Assembly: GCA_002395225.1 (NCBI GenBank)
Contig: DGWH01000149.1
Coordinates: 3,747-46,405 of the forward strand
Source: Christensenella sp. UBA4263
GTDB lineage: Bacteria; Bacillota; Clostridia; Christensenellales; Aristaeellaceae
Length of the DNA: 42,659 nt
Reading direction: 5' to 3'
Shown here: positions 15,442-23,242 of the stretch, in pieces
Numbering within the stretch: the first letter of the stretch is position 1
Layout of the letters: the number at the start of each line of letters is the position of its first letter
The notes under the pieces: generated by a model
What the model saw: only the letters and a program-made list of their open reading frames with translations
What the model was told of the DNA's origin: nothing
The model's database searches: none
Position numbers and translations under genes: made by a program

Positions 15442-18072
15442 ATGTCGCAGCAATATATTGTAACGGGAATGACCTGTGCGGCGTGTCAGGCACATGTGGA
15501 AAAGGCAGTATCAAACCTTAAAGGCGTAGAATCGGTGACCGTATCGCTGCTCACGAATTCAATGGCCGTCAGCGGGGATGTCCCTGCTGCTCAGGTGATT
15601 GCAGCCGTTGAAAAGGCCGGATACGGGGCACAGATCAAAGGGACGGAGACGGCGAAAAAAGCAGGCGGATCCGTCAGCGCGAAACTTGCTGCTGAGGAGG
15701 AGGCGCTCAGGGACCGGGAGACGCCAAGACTGAAAAAACGCCTGATCCAGTCAGTTGTGTGGCTGCTGGTCCTGATGTACCTGACCATGGGGCATCACAT
15801 GCTGGGACTGCCGGTGCCTGCCTTTTTGGCACACAATCATTTGGGGCTTGCGCTGACGCAGATGATCATTGCGCTCATCGTAATGGGGATCAACCGGGAC
15901 TTTTTTATCTCCGGTTTCCGCGGCCTGATACATCTGTCGCCCAATATGGATGCGCTGGTGGCCCTTGGCTCTTCCGTCTCCTTTGGCTGGTCATTATATG
16001 TGTTTTATCAGATGACGGTCATGGTGACAAACGGCACCCCCAATATGGACCTGATGGGCATCTATCATGAGCAGCTTTATTTTGAGACGGCGGCGATGAT
16101 TCCCGCCCTCATTACGGTGGGCAAAACGCTTGAGGCCATGTCCAAGGGACGGACCACGGATGCACTCAAGAACCTGCTCCGGATGGCGCCGAAAACGGCG
16201 GTCATCGAGCGGGACGGGCAGACGGTGGAGGTCGGAATAGATGAGGTGCAGCCGGGGGATATCTTTGTGGTCAAACCCGGGGAATCGATTCCCGTGGACG
16301 GCGTCATTATCGACGGCGGGACGGCGGTGGATGAATCGGCACTGACCGGTGAGTCCATTCCCGTGGACAAAGGGGTAAATGACGCGGTATCGGCTGCGAC
16401 GATGAACCAGTCCGGCTTTATCCGGGCACGCGCCACGCGGGTCGGAGAGGATACCACCTTTGCACAGATCATTCAGATGGTTTCGGATGCGGCTGCCACC
16501 AAGGCCCCCATCGCCCGGATAGCGGATAAGGTTTCGGCTGTTTTTGTCCCCGCCGTCATGGGGATTGCCGCGGTGGTGTTTGTTGCCTGGCTCATGGCCG
16601 GTCAGACGGTGACGTTTGCGCTGGAGCGGGCGATTGCGGTGCTGGTCGTGTCCTGTCCCTGCGCACTGGGTCTGGCGACGCCGGTGGCCATCATGGTCGG
16701 AAACGGAATGGGTGCCCGGAACGGGATTCTGTTTAAAACCTCGGAGGCACTGGAAAACACCGGCCGTGTCCAGATTGTTGCGCTGGATAAGACCGGGACG
16801 ATCACGGCAGGGAAGCCGATGGTGACGGATATTATCCCGGCGGCGGGCGTTGGCCAGGAGGAGCTGCTGGAGGCAGCCTATGCGCTTGAGCGGAAGTCGG
16901 AACATCCGCTGGCCAGGGCGATTGTCGACATGGGGGATGAAAAGGGGCTGCCCCGGCATGAGGTAACGGATTTTGCGGCATTGGCCGGCAACGGGCTTGA
17001 GGGCCGGCTCAATGGACAGCGCCTGCATGGCGGGTCGGGCAAATACATTGCCGGCATTGCGGCACCTGACCCGAACCTGAAAGAAAAGGCAGATGCCCTG
17101 GCAGGCCTGGGGAAAACGCCGCTGTTTTTTGCCCGGGAAGGAAAATTGCTGGGCATTATTGCGGTAGCGGATGTGATTAAGCCGGATTCCGCCCGTGCGG
17201 TCCGGGAACTGCAGGGACAGGGCATTGAGGTTGTCATGCTGACCGGCGACAACGAACGCACCGCAAAGGCCATCGGCGCACAGGCCGGTGTGGATCAGGT
17301 GATCGCCGGCGTGCTGCCTGAGGGCAAAGAGGCGGTTATCCGGGAACTGCAGACCCGGGGCCGGGTTGCCATGGTAGGGGATGGAATCAATGATGCGCCT
17401 GCGCTCACGCGGGCGGATGTGGGAATTGCCATTGGCGCGGGAGCGGATGTGGCCATTGATGCGGCAGACATCGTCCTGATTGAATCCAGGCTGACGGATG
17501 TGCCGGGGGCGATACGCCTCTCAAGGGCGACGCTCCGGCGTATTCATGAGAACCTTTTCTGGGCATTTGCGTATAATGCGCTGCTGATTCCCATGGCTGC
17601 CGGACTGTATCCCGGCATCAAAATGCACCCGATGTGGGGGGCCGCAGCGATGGCCCTGTCCTCGTTTACGGTGTGCATGAATGCGCTGAGACTCAATCTC
17701 TTTCATGTTCATGATCCCTCCGGAGACCGGAAGATGCGCAAGCCGGCGGCTCCGGCAGACGGTCCGGTCACGGGAAGTATTGGACAGGACAAAATGCCGG
17801 ATGTCTGCGGGCAAAAGGCACCGGAACAGACGGAAAAGTGCAGCGGACAATGCCCGGCATTGCAGAGTACGACGATCAATGTCGGGGGAATGATGTGCGA
17901 AAACTGCGAGCGTCATGTGAAAAAAGCGCTGGAAGGGATTGAGGGCATCGCGGAGGCTGCTCCGGATTATACCACCGGCAGGGTGGTGGTCAGACATGCC
18001 GGCCCTCTTGATGAGGAAATGATGAAAACGGCGATTGAAGAGGCGGACTATGAATACAAGGGGATTGCCTGA
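15442..18072 (+). CDS. copA: Copper-exporting P1B-type ATPase
   Basis: An 876-residue ATPase. The N-terminal heavy-metal-associated domain carries GMTCAAC (C12, C15). After four predicted helices come TGES (302-305), the transmembrane CPC motif (405-407), the phosphorylation motif DKTGT (D449), the nucleotide-binding HP pair (488-489) and GDGINDAP. The CPC triplet and the final N/MS helices indicate Cu(I). Unusually there is a second heavy-metal domain at the C-terminus (GGMMCENCERHVKKAL), joined by a linker with extra cysteines (DVCGQK, EKCSGQCP). The ATG at 15442, after AGAGGG, is preferred over an upstream TTG at 15391. No CsoR/CopY gene or recognisable operator is next to it. A terminator follows. 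Confidence 0.95.
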   Translation: MSQQYIVTGMTCAACQAHVEKAVSNLKGVESVTVSLLTNSMAVSGDVPAAQVIAAVEKAGYGAQIKGTETAKKAGGSVSAKLAAEEEALRDRETPRLKKRLIQSVVWLLVLMYLTMGHHMLGLPVPAFLAHNHLGLALTQMIIALIVMGINRDFFISGFRGLIHLSPNMDALVALGSSVSFGWSLYVFYQMTVMVTNGTPNMDLMGIYHEQLYFETAAMIPALITVGKTLEAMSKGRTTDALKNLLRMAPKTAVIERDGQTVEVGIDEVQPGDIFVVKPGESIPVDGVIIDGGTAVDESALTGESIPVDKGVNDAVSAATMNQSGFIRARATRVGEDTTFAQIIQMVSDAAATKAPIARIADKVSAVFVPAVMGIAAVVFVAWLMAGQTVTFALERAIAVLVVSCPCALGLATPVAIMVGNGMGARNGILFKTSEALENTGRVQIVALDKTGTITAGKPMVTDIIPAAGVGQEELLEAAYALERKSEHPLARAIVDMGDEKGLPRHEVTDFAALAGNGLEGRLNGQRLHGGSGKYIAGIAAPDPNLKEKADALAGLGKTPLFFAREGKLLGIIAVADVIKPDSARAVRELQGQGIEVVMLTGDNERTAKAIGAQAGVDQVIAGVLPEGKEAVIRELQTRGRVAMVGDGINDAPALTRADVGIAIGAGADVAIDAADIVLIESRLTDVPGAIRLSRATLRRIHENLFWAFAYNALLIPMAAGLYPGIKMHPMWGAAAMALSSFTVCMNALRLNLFHVHDPSGDRKMRKPAAPADGPVTGSIGQDKMPDVCGQKAPEQTEKCSGQCPALQSTTINVGGMMCENCERHVKKALEGIEGIAEAAPDYTTGRVVVRHAGPLDEEMMKTAIEEADYEYKGIA

Positions 18073-18113
18073 ACCGGGCCGGATCCTGCGGGCATGACAG
18101 CGTGTGATGTTGA

Positions 18114-18138
18114 GAGGTGAGCATGGCTCACCTCTTTT
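18114..18138 (+). terminator. Rho-independent terminator after copA
   Basis: A perfect 9-bp stem, GAGGTGAGC / GCTCACCTC, with an ATG loop and a TTTT tail at 18135-18138. Confidence 0.85.
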
Positions 18139-18176
18139 CGCGTGCATGGGTCATCCCCCTGCCGGGCGCGGGAAAG

Positions 18177-18205
18177 TTGCACCGGAGACGGATATCGGTT
18201 ATAAT
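18177..18205 (+). promoter_or_regulatory. Sigma-A type promoter for the 18-27 kb gene cluster
   Basis: TTGCAC (18177-18182), 17-base spacer, TATAAT (18200-18205), with the ATG at 18270. Confidence 0.75.
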
Positions 18206-18269
18206 CTTGTACCGAAAACGGTCAGATGAACCAAAATCAGAAAATTGTACAGCGTAAATTGAGGTATAG

Positions 18270-20603
18270 ATGATGCGTGAGGAACTGTCCTGCCAAAGCA
18301 AAAACGGACCGATGCTGGGCAAAGGCCGGGTCGGGAAACGCCTGATCCTGTTGTGGCTGGCTTTGCTGCTTGGGGTGATTCTCTATTCCCTGCCGCCCAG
18401 GCAGAGATGGACCTTTGACCGCGACTACCTGGCCATGGCTGCCAGAACCATGGAGGAGGCGGAACTGGCAGAGAAGCAGGCAGGGGAGCTCATGGATCTG
18501 GAGAAGCTGCGGGCGGATGAGCGGCGAAGCAGCGGCATCTGGGGTGCTGAGGAGACGGATGTGGTATGGCAGCCGTATATGCGGGCGGAGGACCCGGAGG
18601 GCGGGATGAACCTGACCTGGGGCCATTACACCATGACGCTGCAGGCGGAACCCGGAACCGTGTTCCGGGGGAAAATCGTCAGCGCGGGCTATCAGCCGTT
18701 TGTGGAGCAGGGAGAATTTGAAGGGACGGCAGATGAATCGGGCACGTATACCGTGCCGTTTCATCTGAGCGATACGGCCTTCCGGGTCTATGCGGCCTTT
18801 GAAACGGGAATGGATGAAATCCGGCTGCTGACCTTTGAACGGGTGCATGGATTTCTTTCGCCGGATGCGGCTGCCGTTGCCCTCCTGCTGGGCCTGATCG
18901 GCACGGTGCTGGTGTGCCGGAGAATGTCCAGGGCGCCGCTCCTGGTGGCCGGACTGGCGGTGTTTGCCTGTATGCCCCTCCTCTGGCAGGGGCTGTATGA
19001 CGGGCATGATCTGCTGTTCCACCTTAATCGCATTGAGGGAATCGCGGCCGGGCTTCGCTGCGGGCAGTTCCCTGTCCGCATTCATGCCTCGACCCTGCTG
19101 GGGTATGGCTATGCCGCCCCGGAATTCTATCCGGAACTGTTCCTGTATATTCCGGCCCTGATGCGCAACGCCGGGGTATCACTCAGCGTCAGCGTGCAGA
19201 TTTTCCTGGCACTCATGAACTTTGCCACCGCCTGGATCTGCTTTTATTGCGCAGAACGGATGCTGCACAGCCGGAAAATGGCGGCAGGGGCGACTGCCCT
19301 GTACCTGCTCAGTCCGTATCGTCTGGTGAATCTGTATGTCCGTGCGGCAATAGGCGAGGCACTGGCGATGACCTTTTTCCCGCTGGTCCTTCTGGCAATG
19401 TACGAACTGCTGGCAGGGGACAGCCGGCGCTGGCCGCTGCTTACCCTTTCCATGTTCTGCATTTTCATGAGTCATCTGCTCAGTACGCTGTTCGCGGCCA
19501 TGTTCTGTGCGCTGGCCGTCCTGATTTGCCTCCCGCGGATGATCCGGGAGCCCCGGCGGATCGGGCACGGGATACTGGCCACCGGCCTGACGGTTCTTTG
19601 CAGCCTGTGGTTCATCGTTCCCATGATCACGTATATGCAGGACGGCATTTCCACGTATGTGGGATTTGATTCCTGGCTGCATGCCCTGCAGCCGGGCGGC
19701 CTTCTGGTGGGCTTTGCCGGAAGCACGGGCAGTGTGACGGACAGCCTGGAGGATTTTTCATACACCATTGGCGTGGTGCCGGGACTGGCCGTTATGGCCG
19801 GCGCCGCGCTGGCCTTTATCGGGCTGGCGCAGCGCAGGGGGGAGCATTCCGGCACCGGCCTGATCGGCATCTGTCTCATCCTGGGAGCCGTGGCGCTGTT
19901 TATGTCCACTAGCCTTTTCCCGTGGGAATTCCTGTGCAAGACGCGGGAACCGTTCTCACTGATCTTCCATCAGATCCAGTTTCCCTGGCGCTTTGTCGGC
20001 GTTGCCACGCTGTTTCTTTCCCTGGCCGGAGCCTGGGGCTTTCTGCAGTGCCGGAAGGAGGACAGTGCCGGGATCGCCGCGCTTCTGGTCCTTTGCATGG
20101 TATCCGGCGGATATGTCATGCAGCATGTGGTGGAGAAAGGGACGGTGCTGGGACCGGAGGATGTCAGCAACACGCGGCAGAATCAGTTTGAATACCTGTA
20201 TCCGTATACGGAAAAAGAGGCCCTGGCAGCCGGGCGGCTTGAGGTCCGCGGCCTGACGCCGTATACGCTGACGGATGTGCGGAAAGAGGGGACCAACGTC
20301 CGTTTCCGTCTGTCCATCGAGCCGGGAGAGTACTATATCGAGCCGCCGCTTCTTTACTATCCGGGGTATGAGGCCGTGGCGGAGGATGGCACCCGGTATG
20401 AGATTGACCGGAATGTCAACAACACGCTTCGAATCAGATATCCGTCAGACGGAACGGAGCGGCTGATTCAGGTCCGGTACAGGGAACCGCGCCTGTGGCG
20501 TCTGGCGGAGCTGCTCAGCCTGCTGGGGCTGATCATCCTTGGATGGATGCAGATCAGATGCCGCAGGTCCAAAACGCAGTCAGTGGTCAGACAGATGCCT
20601 TAA
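18270..20603 (+). CDS. Polytopic membrane protein, PTPS-related (GT-C-like) family
   Basis: A 777-residue protein with one N-terminal helix, an extracytoplasmic domain (about 50-200), about ten further helices and a C-terminal beta-rich soluble domain ending in one more helix. The segment GHDLLFHLNRIEGIAAGLRCGQFPVRI ... GYGYAAPEFYPELFLYIPA is diagnostic of the 6-pyruvoyl-tetrahydropterin-synthase-related membrane family, which resembles YfhO and GT-C glycosyltransferases; an acidic residue in the first periplasmic loop (GHD) fits a lipid-linked sugar transferase. The name is historical and no pterin chemistry is implied. A role in glycosylating an envelope polymer or protein is inferred. The start at 18270 has GAGG upstream; a second ATG follows directly. 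The helicase gene begins three bases after its stop. Confidence 0.8.
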   Translation: MMREELSCQSKNGPMLGKGRVGKRLILLWLALLLGVILYSLPPRQRWTFDRDYLAMAARTMEEAELAEKQAGELMDLEKLRADERRSSGIWGAEETDVVWQPYMRAEDPEGGMNLTWGHYTMTLQAEPGTVFRGKIVSAGYQPFVEQGEFEGTADESGTYTVPFHLSDTAFRVYAAFETGMDEIRLLTFERVHGFLSPDAAAVALLLGLIGTVLVCRRMSRAPLLVAGLAVFACMPLLWQGLYDGHDLLFHLNRIEGIAAGLRCGQFPVRIHASTLLGYGYAAPEFYPELFLYIPALMRNAGVSLSVSVQIFLALMNFATAWICFYCAERMLHSRKMAAGATALYLLSPYRLVNLYVRAAIGEALAMTFFPLVLLAMYELLAGDSRRWPLLTLSMFCIFMSHLLSTLFAAMFCALAVLICLPRMIREPRRIGHGILATGLTVLCSLWFIVPMITYMQDGISTYVGFDSWLHALQPGGLLVGFAGSTGSVTDSLEDFSYTIGVVPGLAVMAGAALAFIGLAQRRGEHSGTGLIGICLILGAVALFMSTSLFPWEFLCKTREPFSLIFHQIQFPWRFVGVATLFLSLAGAWGFLQCRKEDSAGIAALLVLCMVSGGYVMQHVVEKGTVLGPEDVSNTRQNQFEYLYPYTEKEALAAGRLEVRGLTPYTLTDVRKEGTNVRFRLSIEPGEYYIEPPLLYYPGYEAVAEDGTRYEIDRNVNNTLRIRYPSDGTERLIQVRYREPRLWRLAELLSLLGLIILGWMQIRCRRSKTQSVVRQMP

Positions 20604-20606
20604 CAG

Positions 20607-22961
20607 ATGGCGGATGGGGAGAAGGAGATGGAGGAGAAACCGGTAATCCGGATGAGTGTGCGGAACGTCGTGGAACTGACGCTGTATGATCCGGACCTGC
20701 AGCCGGCAGCCGGGGTCATGGAAAGGATGCGTGAGGGAACCAAAGCGCATCTGACCCGTCAGGAGACCGGACGCCAGACAGAGGAGGCGTATCAGGCGGA
20801 GGTTCCGCTGTCCCTGGATATTGAGACAGATGATCTGATTCTCCGTGTCCAGGGCCGGGCAGATGCGCTGTACAGAGACCGGGCCGGGCAGGTGATTGAG
20901 GAACTCAAACTGGGGACGGCCGAAAGTGAGCTGAATCCTGCACACATGGCCCAGGTGGAAATGTACGGGCATATGTTCCTGGCAGCCGCGGGGGATGACC
21001 GGGTCCGGCTTCTGGTCCGTTACGTGGATGTGACGGGACAGGTGCTAAGGGAGTACGGGGATGTGCGCATGGCGGCAGAGCTCCGGGAGCGGTTCGGCGA
21101 ACTGTGTGCCCCGGCCATAGCGCTGGCCGAGCGGAATCTCAGGCGCCTGAAACGCCGGAATCTGTCCATTGAGACGCTGTCATTCCCTTTTCCCTCATAT
21201 CGAGAGGGACAGCGGCCGTTTTCCGCTGCGGTTTACAGGACCATCCGGGACAGGAAACGACTGTTTGCCCAGGCGCCGACGGGCATCGGGAAAACCATGG
21301 CTGCCATTTTTCCGGCCGTGCATGCGCTGCGGCTGGGGGATTGTCAGCGGGTGCTGTTCCTGACTGCCCGGACGACGGGCCGACAGGCGGCCGTGGAGGC
21401 GGCGCGCCGCCTCACGGATAGCGGGGCGTGGCTTGAAACCGTGGAAATCATGGCCAAGGGGAAAGCCTGTCCGTATGAGGTGCAGGACTGCAGGCCGGAC
21501 AGTTGTCCGAGAGCCAGAGGCTTTTATGACCGGCTGGCAGAGGCGCTCAGCCGGATGGATGAACGGTGTATCTGGGATACGCAGTCGATTCTTGCCCTGG
21601 CGGAGGAGCTGGTGCTGTGTCCCTTTGAACTGTCGCTTGAGATGGCGGCGGCTGCGGATCTGGTCATCTGTGATTACAACTATGTCTATGATCCGGCCGT
21701 TGCCATTGACCGTCTGACCCGGCAGAGTGCCATCCTGGTGGATGAGGCGCACCGCCTGGCAGAGCGTGTCAAGGATGATTATTCCATCTCTCTTGATCTG
21801 GGCGAGGTGCGGGAACTGCGCAGGACGATTGGGAAAAGCCTCGGACGCAAAAGCGCGGTTTATAAGGCATTGAGCGGGGTGATCGAGGAGATCCGCAGCG
21901 CGCCGGAACGGACGGAGAGACCGGAGGGACTGCCCTGGGGTGACATGGATGCGAGGATGGAAGCACTGCTTGAAAGTGCCGGTAAAACGGCAAGTGGCGC
22001 GGAGGGAATCACGGATGCGCTGAGCCTTGCCATGGACTGGCTGTCTGTGTCGAAGCGCTGGTCAGACCGGTATGTCTTTCTGACAGAGGGAACGGGCGAC
22101 CATACTCAAATGAGCATTCGCCTGCTGGATGCGGCCCCGGAAATCCTGGAAGTTTCCAGACACGCACGGGGAGCGGTGTATTTTTCGGCCACGCTGGCCC
22201 CGCTGCCGGCGGCCATGCGGCTGCTGGGACACATGCCGGAGGACCTGACCCTGATGCTGCCCTCACCGTTTCGGCCGGAGGCGCTCCGTGTCCGGATTCT
22301 GCCCATTGATGTCCGTTATTCGGCGAGGCAGCGCAACGCGCCTCTTGTCGCGGAGGCGGTGGAGACGTTTTTGCGGGAGAACCCGGGGAATGCCATGGTG
22401 TTTTTCCCCTCGTATGCCTATCTTGAGATGGTGGCGGACTGTTTTGAGGACCGGATGTGTCCGGGCGGGAGAACGTGCCTGACGGAGGCACGCGGGATGC
22501 GCGAGGCAGACCGGACGGAACTGCTGCACCGTTTCAGTGAGGATGGCGAGGTGGTGCTTTTGTGTGTACTGGGCGGGTCATTTGCCGAGGGCATTGACCT
22601 GCCGGGCAGCCGCCTGATGAACGTTGTGGTGATCTCGACAGGGATGCCGACAATGGATGCCCATATCCGGGCGATGCAGGCGTATTATCAGGCCCGCGGG
22701 GAGGACGGCTTTTTCTACACAATGACACTGCCCGGGATGATCCGGGTGATTCAGGCAGCCGGGCGGCTGATCCGGACGGAAACGGATACCGGATCGCTGC
22801 TGCTGATCGATCAGAGATTCAGACAACGACAAACGCGGAGTCTGCTGGATGGGACACTCATCGGGGCAGCTCTGGCACTGGGGAGCGGCCCTGTCGCGCA
22901 GCGACAGATAAGTCAAATCCAGGCCTCATGCAATGTTGCTCTGGCAAATGCTCAACAGTGA
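20607..22961 (+). CDS. XPD/DinG-like helicase with N-terminal RecB/Cas4-like nuclease domain
   Basis: A 784-residue superfamily 2 helicase. Residues about 80-120 carry a PD-(D/E)XK pattern: D86 in GRADALY, E99-L-K101, and QVEMYGHM with Q116 and Y120 as in Cas4 and AddB/RecB nucleases. The helicase core has Walker A APTGIGKT (223-230), cysteines C288, C295, C300 and C338 in the position of the XPD iron-sulphur cluster, DEAH (379-382), and motifs V/VI (GSFAEGIDLPG; QAAGRLIR). It likely unwinds 5'-to-3' and processes damaged or branched DNA. The start may be 20607 or the ATG at 20628, which has GGGGAGAAGGAG directly before it. The last 24 residues (GPVAQRQISQ...) and the stop codon are encoded by the first unit of an 88-bp repeat array, so the natural C-terminus was probably replaced. 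Confidence 0.9.
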   Translation: MADGEKEMEEKPVIRMSVRNVVELTLYDPDLQPAAGVMERMREGTKAHLTRQETGRQTEEAYQAEVPLSLDIETDDLILRVQGRADALYRDRAGQVIEELKLGTAESELNPAHMAQVEMYGHMFLAAAGDDRVRLLVRYVDVTGQVLREYGDVRMAAELRERFGELCAPAIALAERNLRRLKRRNLSIETLSFPFPSYREGQRPFSAAVYRTIRDRKRLFAQAPTGIGKTMAAIFPAVHALRLGDCQRVLFLTARTTGRQAAVEAARRLTDSGAWLETVEIMAKGKACPYEVQDCRPDSCPRARGFYDRLAEALSRMDERCIWDTQSILALAEELVLCPFELSLEMAAAADLVICDYNYVYDPAVAIDRLTRQSAILVDEAHRLAERVKDDYSISLDLGEVRELRRTIGKSLGRKSAVYKALSGVIEEIRSAPERTERPEGLPWGDMDARMEALLESAGKTASGAEGITDALSLAMDWLSVSKRWSDRYVFLTEGTGDHTQMSIRLLDAAPEILEVSRHARGAVYFSATLAPLPAAMRLLGHMPEDLTLMLPSPFRPEALRVRILPIDVRYSARQRNAPLVAEAVETFLRENPGNAMVFFPSYAYLEMVADCFEDRMCPGGRTCLTEARGMREADRTELLHRFSEDGEVVLLCVLGGSFAEGIDLPGSRLMNVVVISTGMPTMDAHIRAMQAYYQARGEDGFFYTMTLPGMIRVIQAAGRLIRTETDTGSLLLIDQRFRQRQTRSLLDGTLIGAALALGSGPVAQRQISQIQASCNVALANAQQ

Positions 22962-23238
22962 GGCCTGCAAAGAAGGCCCTGTCGCGCAGCGACAGTTAAG
23001 TCAAATCCAGGTCTCATGCAATGTTGCTCTGGCAAATGCTCAACAGTGAGGCCTGCAAAGAAGGCCCTGTCGCGCAGCGACAGTTAAGTTAAATCCAGGC
23101 CTCATGCAATGTTGCTCTGGCAAATGCTCAACAGTGAGGCCTGCAAAGAAGGCCCTGTCGCACAGCGACAGTTTAGTCAAATCCAGGCCATTGACAAAGC
23201 ATCTCAGGCAAGTGAACAGAGTCGAGGCCTGCAAAGGA
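22887..23238 (+). repeat. Four tandem 88-bp units, each with two hairpins
   Basis: Units start at 22887, 22975, 23063 and 23151. Units 1-3 differ at only two or three positions. Each begins GGCCCTGTCGC and contains a perfect 7-bp hairpin (CTGTCGC/GCGACAG) and a larger one with an 8-bp base, AGGCCTCA/TGAGGCCT (shortened in unit 2 by one change). Inside it, one TTGC can pair with a GCAA on either side. Unit 4 keeps the 5' hairpin and the AGGCC/GGCCT base but has a different 35-base centre of identical length. Unit 1 supplies the last 24 codons and the stop of the helicase; unit 4 ends in GCAAAGGA, which forms the capA-like gene's ribosome binding site. Not a CRISPR: there are no variable spacers. 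Confidence 0.9.
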
Positions 23239-23242
23239 GAGA

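Noticed and set aside
14033..15514. A 493-codon open frame on the minus strand opposite the UDP-sugar dehydrogenase
   Set aside because: It mirrors a well-supported enzyme gene, has atypical composition (many His, Arg, Ile) and no ribosome binding site.
22887..23238. CRISPR array or integron attC cassette array
   Set aside because: The units are contiguous with no variable spacers, and there are no attC core sites, gene cassettes or integrase nearby.
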